Source of the DNA: Micromonospora sp. CPCC 205371
Lineage (GTDB): Bacteria; Actinomycetota; Actinomycetes; Mycobacteriales; Micromonosporaceae
NCBI RefSeq assembly: GCF_026130045.1
Contig: NZ_JAIBNX010000008.1
Location: 1 to 49,910 of the forward strand
DNA: 49,910 nt
Reading direction: 5' to 3'
The translations under genes and the position numbers were made by a program. This document shows, in pieces, positions 34,313 through 43,090 of this stretch (the stretch's first letter is position 1; each line of letters opens with the position of its first letter). Below the pieces are notes generated by a model. That model made no database searches and was not told where the DNA came from. It saw only the letters and a list, made by a program, of their open reading frames with translations.

Positions 34313-36739
34313 GTGACCTGGATGCGGAAGCGTGACCACAACCTGCTGACGAATGCCGCGTCGCTGCTGATCTGCGGTTTGCTGGCTGGCGTTGTGGTCG
34401 CCGCGGCCGCGTTTCCGGCGGTTGCGATGTCGGGTTTGGCGGCAAAAGCCGGCGCCGAAACGTTCGACAACCTTCCCAGCGAGCTGACCGTCAAGCGGCC
34501 CCCGCAGATCTCGTACGTCTACGCGTCCGACGGCAAGACCCTCATCGCCACTATGTACGACGAAAACCGCCGGGACGTGCCGCTCAAGGACGTCGCACCG
34601 ATCATGCAGGAAGCGATCATCGCGGCCGAGGACCACAACTTCCGCACCCACAACGGCGTCGACGCCAAGGGCATCGCGCGCGCCTTCGTCGCCAACAACC
34701 AGGCCGGCACCACCCAGCAGGGCGCCTCGACGCTCACCATGCAGCTCGTCCGCATGCTCATCGCGTACTCGGCGACCCACCCGCAGGACGTCGTCGCCGC
34801 GACGGAAGACACCAACGCTCGCAAGTTCCGCGAGATGAAGTACGCGCTCCAACTCGACAAGGAGATGTCGAAAGAGGAGATCCTGGAGCGCTACCTGAAC
34901 ACCGCACCCTTCGGCAACGGCGCGTACGGCGTGTTCGCCGCCAGCCAGGTCTACTTCGGCAAACACCCGAAGGACCTGAAGATCGAAGAGGCCGCGATGC
35001 TCGCCGGCATGGTCAAGGCGCCCTCGGCGTACGACCCCACCACGCCGGCCGGGCACCCGCAGGCGCTCGACCGCCGCAACTACGTCATCGACAACATGGT
35101 CGAGACCAAGGCCATCACGCCCGAGCAGGCGACGGCCGCCAAGGCGGTCGAGCTGAAGGTCAAGGACAAGCGCACCCCGAACGGCTGCGTGGCGGCCAGC
35201 AAGAACCACTGGGGCTTCTTCTGCGACTACTTCTACCGCTGGTGGATGGAGCAGGAGACCTTCGGCGCCACCTCCTACGACCGCGAGCGGCGGCTCAAGA
35301 GCGGCGGCTACCAGATCGTCACGTCACTCGACGCGAGGACCCAGGACGCGGCCAAGAAGAACGTCGAGAAACACCTCAAGACGGGCAACAAGCACGCCCT
35401 GATGCTCGCGGGCATCGAGCCGGGCAGCGGTCGGGTACGCGCGCTCGCCGTCAACCGCACGTTCAAGCTCGACGACCCCGAGCGCCCGCAGAACAAGATC
35501 TCCACCAACCCCGCGAAGGCCAAGAAGAAGATCCGCGGCACGTACCCGAACACGACCAACCCGCTGCTGACCGGTGGCGGCGACATCCACGGCTACCAGT
35601 TCGGCTCTACGTTCAAGGTCTTCACGATGGTCGCGGCGCTCGAAAAGGGCTATCCGCTCGAATACACCATCAACGCCAAAGACGTGTACCAGTCGAAGTA
35701 CATCATCGAGTACGGCTCACCCGCGGCGTGCCCCGGCACCAACAAGTACTGCCCGCAGAACGCCGTGAAGTCGATGGCCGGCGTCCACAACATGTGGAGC
35801 GCGTTCGGCCGCTCGGTCAACACGTACTTCGTGCCGCTTGAGGAGCGCGCCGGCGCCGGCAACGTCGTCAAGGCCGCCCAGAAGATGGGCGTCCGCTTCC
35901 TCAGCGCCGACGATGCCCGCCGGGCCACCGAGGAGGGCGGCGTCGACCAGTGGGGCGCCTTCACCCTCGGCGTCTCCTCCGCCCTGCCGCTCGACATGGC
36001 GAACGCCTACGCCACGCTCGCCGCCGACGGCAAGTACTGCGAGCCGATCCCCGTCCAGGAGATCCGTGACCAGGACGGCAACAAGCTCGACGTCGCCAAC
36101 CCGCGGTGCGAGCAGCGGATCAAGACCGAGGTTGCACGTGCCGCCGTCGACGCCGCCCGCTGCCCGGTCGGCGACCGGTCCTCGGCGTCCAAGTGCGCGG
36201 GCGGCACCGCGCCGGGCGTGCGCAACATCGTGGGCAAGCCGGTGATGGGCAAGAGCGGCACCACCGACGGCGAGAAGACCGCGTCGCTGATCGTCAGCAC
36301 CAAGCAGCTCACGGTGGCGGGCATCATCGGCGACCCTGACTGGGCGCAGACCACGGTCAGGTTCTCGCACGATCAGGTCAACCCGGCGGTGTGGGAGACC
36401 GTGCGCGACGCCATGAAGGGCAAACCCTCGCAAAACTTCACGCCACCGTCCGGCAAGATCGTCGACGGTGACCAGCGCAGCATCCCGGACGTGAAGTGCA
36501 GGTCCATCGACGACGCCCGGTCGCGGCTCCGCAGCGCCGGCTTCGAGGTCGAGGTCGACCGCATCCCGGTCAACTCGTCCTGCCCCGCCAACACCGCTGC
36601 CGGCACCAGCCCCGACGGCCGCACGATCAAGGGCGGCATCGTCATCATCCAGGTCAGCAACGGCAAGGGCGCCCCGCAACCGGGCCAGAGCACCCCACCG
36701 GGCCGTAGAGGCGGCACCATATTCCCGCCTAGAAACTGA
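34313..36739 (+). CDS. ponA2: Bifunctional penicillin-binding protein PonA2 with PASTA domain
   Basis: About 808 residues. Short cytoplasmic N terminus, one membrane helix (~14-38), GT51 glycosyltransferase domain with Glu106 (AAEDHNFRTH) and GASTLTMQLVR, then a transpeptidase domain with Ser432 (GSTFK), Ser501-Val-Asn (RSVN) and Lys647-Ser-Gly (GKSGTT). One PASTA domain begins near SIPDVKCRSIDDARSRL, followed by a Pro/Gly tail. It polymerises and cross-links peptidoglycan. GTG 34313 lies 6 nt after TACCCT, indicating leaderless transcription; ATG 34322 is three codons further. Adjacent to whiB4 as in mycobacteria (Rv3682). Confidence 0.94.
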   Translation: MTWMRKRDHNLLTNAASLLICGLLAGVVVAAAAFPAVAMSGLAAKAGAETFDNLPSELTVKRPPQISYVYASDGKTLIATMYDENRRDVPLKDVAPIMQEAIIAAEDHNFRTHNGVDAKGIARAFVANNQAGTTQQGASTLTMQLVRMLIAYSATHPQDVVAATEDTNARKFREMKYALQLDKEMSKEEILERYLNTAPFGNGAYGVFAASQVYFGKHPKDLKIEEAAMLAGMVKAPSAYDPTTPAGHPQALDRRNYVIDNMVETKAITPEQATAAKAVELKVKDKRTPNGCVAASKNHWGFFCDYFYRWWMEQETFGATSYDRERRLKSGGYQIVTSLDARTQDAAKKNVEKHLKTGNKHALMLAGIEPGSGRVRALAVNRTFKLDDPERPQNKISTNPAKAKKKIRGTYPNTTNPLLTGGGDIHGYQFGSTFKVFTMVAALEKGYPLEYTINAKDVYQSKYIIEYGSPAACPGTNKYCPQNAVKSMAGVHNMWSAFGRSVNTYFVPLEERAGAGNVVKAAQKMGVRFLSADDARRATEEGGVDQWGAFTLGVSSALPLDMANAYATLAADGKYCEPIPVQEIRDQDGNKLDVANPRCEQRIKTEVARAAVDAARCPVGDRSSASKCAGGTAPGVRNIVGKPVMGKSGTTDGEKTASLIVSTKQLTVAGIIGDPDWAQTTVRFSHDQVNPAVWETVRDAMKGKPSQNFTPPSGKIVDGDQRSIPDVKCRSIDDARSRLRSAGFEVEVDRIPVNSSCPANTAAGTSPDGRTIKGGIVIIQVSNGKGAPQPGQSTPPGRRGGTIFPPRN

Positions 36740-36741
36740 GC

Positions 36742-36780
36742 CCCGCCGCTGGCGGCCCCTCAAGGGGCCGCCGGCGGCAT
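36742..36780. terminator. Strong hairpin between convergent ponA2 and yqeY-like gene
   Basis: GGCGGCCCCT (36751-36760) pairs perfectly with AGGGGCCGCC (36763-36772) around a 2-base loop, with GCCGCC/GGCGGC further out. It lies just after the ponA2 stop and before the yqeY-like stop, so it could end both transcripts. Confidence 0.75.
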
Positions 36781-36792
36781 TTGATGCGCTGT

Positions 36793-37248
36793 TCAGACCG
36801 CGAGCTGGCGGCGGACCTCCGCCGCAACCCTGCCACCCTCGGCACGGCCAGCCACGGCGGCTTGCGCCGCCTTCATCGCCTGCCCCATCTGCGCCTTGCC
36901 GCTGAGCCCGGCACCCGCCAGCGCCTCCGCGACCACGCCGGCCAGCTCGGCGTCGTCGAGCTGCTTCGGCAGGTACCGTCCCAGCACGTCCCCCTCGGCG
37001 TTCTCCCGGGCCGCCTGCTCCTCACGCCCCGCCTGCGCGAACGCGGTGGCCGCCTCCCGGCGCTTCTTCGCCTCCTTGGTGAGCACGGCGAGCACCTCCT
37101 CGTCCGAGAGCGCCCGCTTCGTGTCGCCAGCGACCTCGGCCGCGCCGATCGCCGCCAACGCCATCCGCAGGGTCGACGTGGTGAGCTCGTCGCGCGCCTT
37201 CAACGCGGCGCGCATGTCGGTGGTGATGGTGTCCTTGAGCGTGCTCAT
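36793..37248 (-). CDS. GatB/YqeY domain protein
   Basis: About 151 residues, single YqeY domain: MSTLKDTITTDMRAALKARD, TLRMALAAIGAAEV, KEAKKRREAATAF and LGRYLPKQLDDAELAGVV, ending in the GKAQMGQAMKAAQA helix and a short basic tail. The domain is shared with the tRNA-binding tail of GatB amidotransferase, but stand-alone YqeY function is unclear. ATG 37248 lies 8 nt after TAGTTT on the minus strand. That -10 overlaps the -10 of the divergent phosphoesterase gene. Confidence 0.87.
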   Translation of the reverse strand: MSTLKDTITTDMRAALKARDELTTSTLRMALAAIGAAEVAGDTKRALSDEEVLAVLTKEAKKRREAATAFAQAGREEQAARENAEGDVLGRYLPKQLDDAELAGVVAEALAGAGLSGKAQMGQAMKAAQAAVAGRAEGGRVAAEVRRQLAV

Positions 37249-37256
37249 GGTGGGTC

Positions 37257-37266
37257 AAACTACTCT
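37257..37266. promoter_or_regulatory. Overlapping divergent -10 elements (yqeY-like / phosphoesterase)
   Basis: AAACTACTCT contains TACTCT (37261-37266) for the plus strand, 7 nt before ATG 37274, and TAGTTT (37262-37257) for the minus strand, 8 nt before ATG 37248. They share the central TA, so RNA polymerase could open only one direction at a time. Confidence 0.55.
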
Positions 37267-37273
37267 GGGGCCC

Positions 37274-38167
37274 ATGCGGAAGCGCACTCTCTTTTCGATC
37301 GCCGCGGGCACGGCCGCCGCTGGCGCCGCCACACTGGCGTACGCGTCGTTGATCGAACGAAACATGTTCACACTCCGGCGCTACGACGTGCCCGTGCTCG
37401 CCCCCGACGCCGAGCCGCTGCGCATCCTGCACCTCTCCGACATGCACATGACACCCAACCAGCGCCGCAAACAGGACTGGGTAGCCTCCCTGGCAGCCAC
37501 CGACCCCGACCTGGTCGTGGTGACCGGCGACAACCTCGCCCACCCGGCCGCTGTTCCCGGAGCCCTGCGCGCGCTCGAACCCCTGCTCGACTACCCAGGC
37601 GCCTTCGTCTTCGGCTCCAACGACTACAAAGGCCCGGTCTGGAAAAACCCGTTCAGCTACTTCTTCCCCGACCGGGAGTACCGCCAGGGCGCCGACCTGC
37701 CCACCGAGGAGCTGCGCGACGTCTTCGTCGGCGCCGGCTGGGCAGACCTCAACAACGCCCGCACCTCCCTCAAGGCCGGCGGCCGCCTCATCGAGCTCAT
37801 CGGCGTCGACGACCCGCACGTCGGCCGCGACGAATACGAACTCGTCGCCGGCCCCGCCTCACCCGAGGCCGACGTGCGCGTAGGCCTGACCCACTCCCCC
37901 GAGCCGTACATCCTCGACGCCATGTCCGGCGACGGCTTCGACCTCCTCCTCGCCGGCCACACCCACGGCGGCCAGGTCTGCGTACCGTTCGTCGGCGCCC
38001 TCGTGACAAACTGCGAGCTGCCCCGCTCCATGGCACGCGGCCTGTTCCGGTGGCCCGGCTCCGACTCCTGGCTCCACGTGACAGCCGGCCTCGGCACCCA
38101 CCCGACCGCACCGGTCCGCTTCGCCTGCCCGCCAGAGGCCAGCGTGTTGACCTTGATCCCACGGTAG
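37274..38167 (+). CDS. Calcineurin-like metallophosphoesterase
   Basis: About 297 residues. N-terminal hydrophobic segment (~6-26) suggests membrane attachment or a signal anchor. Metal motifs: LHLSDMHM with Asp56 and His58, GDN with Asp86 and Asn87, GSND at 114-117 in place of the usual GNH(D/E), and AGHTHGG near the C terminus. It resembles the YkuE/Rv3683 group of membrane-side phosphoesterases; substrate unknown. ATG 37274 is 7 nt after TACTCT, so it is probably leaderless. Same relative position after ponA2 as Rv3683. Confidence 0.88.
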   Translation: MRKRTLFSIAAGTAAAGAATLAYASLIERNMFTLRRYDVPVLAPDAEPLRILHLSDMHMTPNQRRKQDWVASLAATDPDLVVVTGDNLAHPAAVPGALRALEPLLDYPGAFVFGSNDYKGPVWKNPFSYFFPDREYRQGADLPTEELRDVFVGAGWADLNNARTSLKAGGRLIELIGVDDPHVGRDEYELVAGPASPEADVRVGLTHSPEPYILDAMSGDGFDLLLAGHTHGGQVCVPFVGALVTNCELPRSMARGLFRWPGSDSWLHVTAGLGTHPTAPVRFACPPEASVLTLIPR

Positions 38168-38181
38168 GCGGGATACCGAGT

Positions 38182-38209
38182 TTGTCCCACCGGACCGGTC
38201 GGCTAGTAT
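38182..38209 (+). promoter_or_regulatory. Promoter of the tRNA-Pro gene
   Basis: TTGTCC (38182-38187) and TAGTAT (38204-38209) are separated by 16 bp and lie 14 nt before the tRNA, a good σ70-type promoter. Confidence 0.6.
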
Positions 38210-38223
38210 TACGCGGGCACGAT

Positions 38224-38300
<77 letters not shown>

Positions 38301-38304
38301 GGTC

Positions 38305-38338
38305 AGGGGCCATCCCTCATTGAGGGATGGCCCCTTTC
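38305..38338 (+). terminator. Intrinsic terminator after tRNA-Pro
   Basis: AGGGGCCATCCCTCA (38305-38319) pairs with TGAGGGATGGCCCCT (38321-38335) with a one-base loop position at the turn, followed by a short T run (CCCCTTT). A long, near-perfect stem immediately downstream of the tRNA. Confidence 0.85.
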
Positions 38339-38354
38339 GCATATCACTGCCGCC

Positions 38355-38544
38355 ATGGGTTCGATCGATGTCGTCCTCATATTCGCCCTGACCTTGCCAC
38401 TTCTTGCGGCAGCCGTCATCACGGGCGCGATGAGGCCACAGCGCCTAGCTGCGCGGACCCTAACCGCCAGTACGCCAGTCGCGCGCCGCGCTGCCGATCA
38501 AGGGCATTCGCATCGATCAAGGCCGAATGCACGCGGAAAAGAGA
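38355..38544 (+). pseudogene. Possible remnant of a small membrane protein gene
   Basis: A frame from ATG 38355 reads [20 protein letters not shown] then [16 protein letters not shown], a convincing single membrane helix with a basic end. After about residue 36 the sequence becomes low-complexity and runs antisense into the flippase gene. No Shine-Dalgarno is seen. It may be a truncated gene behind the tRNA, or chance; confidence is low. Confidence 0.25.
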
Positions 38545-38573
38545 TCAAAGCGCGTGCGTTTGCCCTTGATCGG
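38494..38573. repeat. Imperfect inverted repeat at the 3' end of the flippase gene
   Basis: Arms 38494-38512 (CCGATCAAGGGCATTCGCA) and 38555-38573 (TGCGTTTGCCCTTGATCGG) are 19 bp with two mismatched positions. A third related stretch (CGATCAAGGCCGAATGCA, about 38513-38530) lies between them. The right arm encodes the last residues of the flippase (PADQGQTH). It may be a small mobile-element remnant or a terminator-like structure. Confidence 0.65.
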
Positions 38574-39810
38574 CGGGAGAAGGGGGCGCGGACGCCGAGG
38601 AAGACGGCGCGGACGCGGCGGGAGGAGGCGGGGTGGGGGGTGGGGTGCGGAGGACGCGGATTAGCATGGCCGTCGCTGCTGACAGGGCCACCGTCAACGC
38701 GCACGCCAGCACCGAGCCGATCGATGGGCGGCCCAGGACCAGGATCGCGGGCGGTAGTGCGGCCACGGCTAGCCACAATGGAGCTGATGGCCATCGTGCG
38801 GATGCGGCGATCTGGGCGTTCAGTAGGAAGAAGATGACCGCGTACACGGCGCCCAGTGCGGCGAACCACGGCGCGTCCACGGTCAGGTACAGGTAGTCGG
38901 CGCCACCTACTACGCGCACGGCGAGTTCGGATGCCGCCGCCGTCAGCCCGACCAGCGCCAACCCGGCCCCCGCCACCAACCCGAGCCCGGCCACGAGTGT
39001 CCTGCGATGGCCCTGGGCGAGCCGGGGCAGAGCGAGCATCGTGATGACCTGCGGGGCCCAGATGGCGCCGCGGGTGAGCACCGCGCCGACGGCGTATGCG
39101 CCGGAGGCGGCGGCTGGGAGGACGGTTCGGGCGAGGATCAGGTCGGCGTAGGAGGCGACCAGCATCGCGAGCGTGGCGCTGGCGGCCGTGAAGACCGCTC
39201 CGCCCCGCAATCGGCCCGAGGCGGTCACGTGGGGAGAGTGGCCCAGGCGGGCCACGACGGGGAGTCCGAACCACGCCACCGCGACGCCCACCATGAGGGA
39301 GCCGACCAGTCCGAGGCCGGCCGCCAGACCGATCACGACGCCGGCGTACCGGCCGAGGGCGACGACCACCAGGCCCACCGCAAGCTTGGAGAACCGCGAC
39401 CTTCCCTGTAGCTCGCCGAGGGGCCGGCAGGCCAGCACGATGGGTACGGTCATGGCGGCGATCAGCGGCGGCACGGCCAGCGGCAGGTCGAGCACGGCCA
39501 CCAGGAGCGGGGTGGCGAGCAGGAGCGGGGCACCGCAGAGAAGAGCGGTCGTGGTGGAGGTCCGGCCGAGGTTGGCGGGGCTCTCGCCCCGGGCGACCGA
39601 TACCGCGATCGCGGTCTGGAGGCCCATGCCGGGCACTGTGGCGATGGCGAAGAGGGCCATGGCGGTGGCGAGCGCGCCGAGGTCATCGGAGGTCAGGTAG
39701 CGGGCGCCGAGGACGGGCACCAGGTACGCGGCGAGGTTGACCACGACGTTTGCCCCGGTGACCACCGCGCCGGCACGGCCGAGCGAGGCCGCGCGAGTCG
39801 AAGAAGCCAC
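38545..39810 (-). CDS. Wzx-like polysaccharide/lipid flippase (MOP superfamily)
   Basis: About 421 residues with roughly twelve membrane helices; N terminus RAGAVVTGANVVVNLAAYLVPVLGARYLTSDDLGALAT is typical of O-antigen/teichoic-acid flippases. The last ~35 residues are a Pro/Ser/Ala-rich tail ending in PADQGQTHAL, encoded in the arm of an inverted repeat. It probably moves a lipid-linked sugar across the membrane for the glycan genes to its right. GTG 39810 has GGAGG about 4 nt upstream. Divergent from the GT-C-like gene, with overlapping -10 boxes in the 60-bp gap. Confidence 0.83.
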   Translation of the reverse strand: MASSTRAASLGRAGAVVTGANVVVNLAAYLVPVLGARYLTSDDLGALATAMALFAIATVPGMGLQTAIAVSVARGESPANLGRTSTTTALLCGAPLLLATPLLVAVLDLPLAVPPLIAAMTVPIVLACRPLGELQGRSRFSKLAVGLVVVALGRYAGVVIGLAAGLGLVGSLMVGVAVAWFGLPVVARLGHSPHVTASGRLRGGAVFTAASATLAMLVASYADLILARTVLPAAASGAYAVGAVLTRGAIWAPQVITMLALPRLAQGHRRTLVAGLGLVAGAGLALVGLTAAASELAVRVVGGADYLYLTVDAPWFAALGAVYAVIFFLLNAQIAASARWPSAPLWLAVAALPPAILVLGRPSIGSVLACALTVALSAATAMLIRVLRTPPPTPPPPAASAPSSSASAPPSPADQGQTHAL

Positions 39811-39830
39811 GACACCTCCGGAAGATCGCC

Positions 39831-39840
39831 ACCGTAGAGT
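39831..39840. promoter_or_regulatory. Overlapping divergent -10 elements (flippase / GT-C-like gene)
   Basis: ACCGTAGAGT contains TAGAGT (39835-39840, plus) and TACGGT (39836-39831, minus), sharing the central TA. Both genes have Shine-Dalgarno sequences further downstream, so these would give short leaders. Confidence 0.45.
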
Positions 39841-39870
39841 GACCCGGTCAGCGTAGTGAGGAGGTCAACC

Positions 39871-41448
39871 GTGCGCGAACGGTTGATGCTCCACGCCACC
39901 GCCGCCCTTGTCACGGTCGCCATCTTGGCCCCGCTCGCCGCGCCCGGCTACGTGCTCGCCTACGACATGGTTTTCGTGCCGCGCCAGCCACTGCGTTGGG
40001 ATTTCCTCGCCCCGGTCGACGCGCTCCCGAGGGCGGTGCCGCTGGATGCCGCCGTCTCGGTGGCCACACAGGTGATTCCCGGCTGGCTGGTGCAGCGGAT
40101 CGCGCTCGCCGGGATCGTCTACGCCGCCGCTCTCGGCGCGGGCCGCCTGGTACCCACCGATCGCATGCTCACCAGGATCGTGGCGGCGATCGGGTACGCG
40201 TGGACGCCGTTCCTCGCCGAACGACTCCTCATTGGACAGTGGGGACTGCTGTTGTGCTACGCCGCCCTGCCCTGGTTGGTCGAGGCGGCACTCGCGCGGC
40301 GTACCGCCAAAATCGTGATTGCGGCCGCCGTCGCGTCTCTGACGCCGACCGGCGGCGTCATCGCGTTCGTCGTGGTGTGTGTGCTTTCCGTTCCTTGGAA
40401 GGCGAGGTTGGCCGCCGCGGCCCTGAACGCGCCGTGGATGCTGGCCGCGCTCGTGACGACGGCGGGTGGGCGTTCCGACGCGGAGGGAGTGGCGGCTTTC
40501 GCCGCCCGCGGCGAGAACTGGAGCGGTCCGCTGGGCGCGCTGCTCGGCACGGGCGGCATCTGGAACGCGCAGACGACGCCCGACAGCCGCGCCTCGGTCC
40601 TCGCACCGCTGGCGACGGTCGTGCTGCTCGCGCTGGCGGCGGCGGGCTATCCGGTGCTGCGCCGCCGCTGGAGCGCGGCGACGCGGCTGTCGGTGGTCGC
40701 TCTTGTCGGTTTCGTCCTTGCCCTTCTTGGTACTGGACCAGCCGCACCCGCCCTCGAATGGCTCGTCGCGCACGTGCCCGGTGCTGGTCTGTTCCGGGAT
40801 GGCCAGAAGTTCCTCATGCCGTACGCGCTTCTCCTCGTCACCTGCGCCGCCCTCGGCGCGGAGCGGCTCGGCCGCACACCGGTGCTCGTTGGGGCGGCCC
40901 TGCTGCCGGTGGTCGTGATGCCGGATCTGGCGTTTGGCGGCGCGGGCCGCCTGCGGCCGGTCGACTATCCGCGCGACTGGGCGATCGTGGCGGACCGGGT
41001 CGACGGCGGTGAGGTGTTGTCGCTGCCGTTCACGGCATACCGCGCGTACCCGTGGAACCGCGACACCGTGGTCCTGGACCCCGCCCCGCGCTATCTGAAG
41101 GTGCCGGTGGTTGTCGACGACACTCTGCTCGTCGGTGACCTGCGCGTCAGCGGCGAGAGTGGGCGGACGGCCGAGATCCGCCGTCGACTCGCGGCCGGTG
41201 AGCCGGTGACAGATATGAGGTGGGTGCTCGTGCAGCACGGCGCGGGCGGCGCGGTGCCAACGAGCGCCCTCGCGGGTCTCGATCTGGTCTACGCCGGCCC
41301 CACCCTCTCCCTGTACGAGAACCCGAACGCGCCCAGGACAGCGCCGGAGCCGCGCTGGCCGCTGCCTCTGGCGGGCCATGTGCTGGCGCTGGCGGTGACG
41401 ATCGCCGCGGTCGTGAGAGGTCTGCGAAAGCGCCCCTCCCATGACTAG
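39871..41448 (+). CDS. GT-C-like polytopic membrane protein, probable glycosyltransferase
   Basis: About 525 residues with around ten membrane helices. The first outer loop has PGYVLAYDMVFVPRQPLRWD, an acidic loop as in GT-C enzymes that use polyprenyl-phosphate sugars; later RLLIGQWGLLLCYAALPW and GLFRDGQKFLMPYALLL resemble the AftD-like/Rv0226c type of envelope proteins. A C-terminal outer domain of ~120 residues (DWAIVADRVDGGEVLSLPF... PTLSLYENPNAPR) precedes a last helix. GTG 39871 follows GGAGG with a 6-nt spacer; an earlier in-frame GTG (39856) overlaps that site. Donor and acceptor are not known. Confidence 0.72.
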   Translation: MRERLMLHATAALVTVAILAPLAAPGYVLAYDMVFVPRQPLRWDFLAPVDALPRAVPLDAAVSVATQVIPGWLVQRIALAGIVYAAALGAGRLVPTDRMLTRIVAAIGYAWTPFLAERLLIGQWGLLLCYAALPWLVEAALARRTAKIVIAAAVASLTPTGGVIAFVVVCVLSVPWKARLAAAALNAPWMLAALVTTAGGRSDAEGVAAFAARGENWSGPLGALLGTGGIWNAQTTPDSRASVLAPLATVVLLALAAAGYPVLRRRWSAATRLSVVALVGFVLALLGTGPAAPALEWLVAHVPGAGLFRDGQKFLMPYALLLVTCAALGAERLGRTPVLVGAALLPVVVMPDLAFGGAGRLRPVDYPRDWAIVADRVDGGEVLSLPFTAYRAYPWNRDTVVLDPAPRYLKVPVVVDDTLLVGDLRVSGESGRTAEIRRRLAAGEPVTDMRWVLVQHGAGGAVPTSALAGLDLVYAGPTLSLYENPNAPRTAPEPRWPLPLAGHVLALAVTIAAVVRGLRKRPSHD

Positions 41449-41499
41449 CTACCGCGTGGTAACGTGCCCGCACTTGGATGCCGCGAGGGAGATAAAGGC

Positions 41500-41694
41500 A
41501 TGAAGACCCTAAGCAGCCTGCTGCTGGCCGGAGTGATCGCCGCTGTGCTGGCGGTGACGGGTGCGTACGCGCTCGCCTCCGCGCTGGTCGTGACACCGCA
41601 GGAGGCGGTCGACAAGGTGTCCAGCGAGATCGAGAAGAACGGTGGCGACCCTTCGACCGACGAGCGGCAGCCGGCGTCCTACGGCACCAGGTAG
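41500..41694 (+). CDS. DUF2613-type small exported protein
   Basis: About 64 residues: an N-terminal hydrophobic helix (MKTLSSLLLAGVIAAVLAVT) and a short hydrophilic tail ending QPASYGTR. This matches DUF2613, a small protein found beside aftD in mycobacteria (Rv0236A). ATG 41500 follows GAGGGAG and AAAGG stretches; a possible -10 TAACGT lies at 41460-41465. The helix could be an uncleaved anchor. Function unknown; position suggests a role with AftD (inference). Confidence 0.75.
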   Translation: MKTLSSLLLAGVIAAVLAVTGAYALASALVVTPQEAVDKVSSEIEKNGGDPSTDERQPASYGTR

Positions 41695-41750
41695 TGGTCC
41701 CGCTGACGTTCCACCGCACGGGCTGACGACCGCATGACCGAGTGGGTTGG

Positions 41751-41853
41751 CGCTCGCTCCGCTCGCGCGGGTCATGCGCCCTCTATGCCTCCCTGTAGCC
41801 ACCAGTCGCTACGGTCGCTGCGCTCCCTTCGCTTTGTGGCGGCTGCGGGAGGC
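41751..41853. repeat. Dispersed hairpin element, full copy A
   Basis: Starts CGCTCGCTCCGCTCGCGCGG and ends in a hairpin with arms 41787-41804 and 41837-41853 (GCCTCCC with GGGAGGC, AGCCACCA with TGGCGGCT). Related to the copy at 12162-12263 with paired changes in the stem. The hairpin part encodes the last ~23 residues of the GT4 gene. Confidence 0.75.
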
Positions 41854-42979
41854 GGCACATGACCAGTTCGGCGAAGCGCTCTCCGGACGCCTCCCAGGTG
41901 AACGAGGCGGCGTGGTTCCGGGCCGCCTCGCCCATCGCGCCTCGCCGGACATCGTCCCGCAGGAGCGTCCCGGTCTTCGCGACGAAGTCGTCGATGTCGT
42001 CCGCGAGCAGTCCGGTCTCGCCGTCGACGAGTGCTTCGGCGACACCGCCCGCGCCGTGGAACGCGATCGTGGGCGTGCCCCGCGAGGCCGCCTCGACGAT
42101 CGTGAGCCCCCACCCTTCCTTGAGCGACGGGGTGAGCGCGACCCAGGCGGAGCACAGCAGCTCGTGTTTTTGCTGTTCGGTGACGAATCCGGTAAACCGG
42201 ACGCGGTCCCCGATGTCGAGCGATTCGGCGTACTCCCGCAGCGGCTGCTCCCACCAGCCCTGGCCGGCGACGACCAGTTCCAGAGCAGGCATCTCGTCGG
42301 CAAGCGCGGCGACGGCCTGGAGGGCGATCTCCACCCGCTTGTGGGGGACGAGGCGACCCAGGACGATCAGCGACGGGTGCGCGGCCCGGGGCACCGGCTC
42401 CGACGTCACCTCAGGAGTGCCATTGTGGACGACGACGACGCGCGCGGCATCGACGCCGAGCACGGCCAGTTCGGCCCGCGTGGCCTCGGACACTGTGACA
42501 TACCGGCAATGCCGATAGACCCACGGCGCGAGCCGGGACTCGATCCACCAGCCCAGCCGCGCCAAACGAGGACCGAGCACGACCGGCCACTGCTCCCGGT
42601 GCACGTGGTGCACGAGGGCGATGACGGGACGGCGGGCGTAGAGCGCAGACAGGAACGGCAGGCCGTTGCAGACGTCCACGATGACGTCCGGCCGGCCGAG
42701 GGCGTTCCGCGACAGAGGTCCGAGCCCGACAAGCCCGGCGAGGTAGATCAGCGCGGCCCGAAGGTAAACGGTGTGCCGGCCGCCGCGCCGGATGACGCGG
42801 ACGCCAGCCCGGGTGGTCTCGTCAGCGACGGCGTTCTCGTGAGCGGCGCAGAGCAGCGTCACGCGGTGCCCGCGAGCGACGAGCTCTCCGGCGACGCGCT
42901 CAAGGTAGACCTCGGAGCCGCCGCCTTCAGGGTTGAGGGTGTCCCGCCAGTTGAGGATGAGGACGTGCCGGGTGCCCAC
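41783..42979 (-). CDS. GT4-family glycosyltransferase
   Basis: About 398 residues, GT-B fold. N-terminal NWRDTLNPEGGGSEVYLERVA and VTVSEATRAELAVLGV; donor domain with VLGRLVPHKRVEIALQAV and the E-x7-E motif SLKEGWGLTIVEAASRGTP near 285-303. It transfers an activated sugar on the cytoplasmic side. Same neighbourhood as Rv0225-type proteins. GTG 42979 has AGGAG 6 nt upstream. The C-terminal tail (from about residue 375, CRLPQPPQSEGSAATVATGG) is encoded by a dispersed repeat element and is unlikely to be ancestral enzyme sequence. Confidence 0.88.
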   Translation of the reverse strand: MGTRHVLILNWRDTLNPEGGGSEVYLERVAGELVARGHRVTLLCAAHENAVADETTRAGVRVIRRGGRHTVYLRAALIYLAGLVGLGPLSRNALGRPDVIVDVCNGLPFLSALYARRPVIALVHHVHREQWPVVLGPRLARLGWWIESRLAPWVYRHCRYVTVSEATRAELAVLGVDAARVVVVHNGTPEVTSEPVPRAAHPSLIVLGRLVPHKRVEIALQAVAALADEMPALELVVAGQGWWEQPLREYAESLDIGDRVRFTGFVTEQQKHELLCSAWVALTPSLKEGWGLTIVEAASRGTPTIAFHGAGGVAEALVDGETGLLADDIDDFVAKTGTLLRDDVRRGAMGEAARNHAASFTWEASGERFAELVMCRLPQPPQSEGSAATVATGGYREA

Positions 42980-43090
42980 GGCAGCTCCTACTCACGAGTA
43001 GTTTTCGCGATCGGGCCACCATATGGGCAATCCACGCCGGCTGGCAACGGCTCGGCACCGGATGATCCGCCGCCACCGGCCACGGGTATT

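Noticed and set aside
41747-43090. Upstream extension of aftD across the GT4 gene
   Set aside because: Antisense to a well-defined glycosyltransferase; AftD family length and first membrane helix fit a start near 43091.
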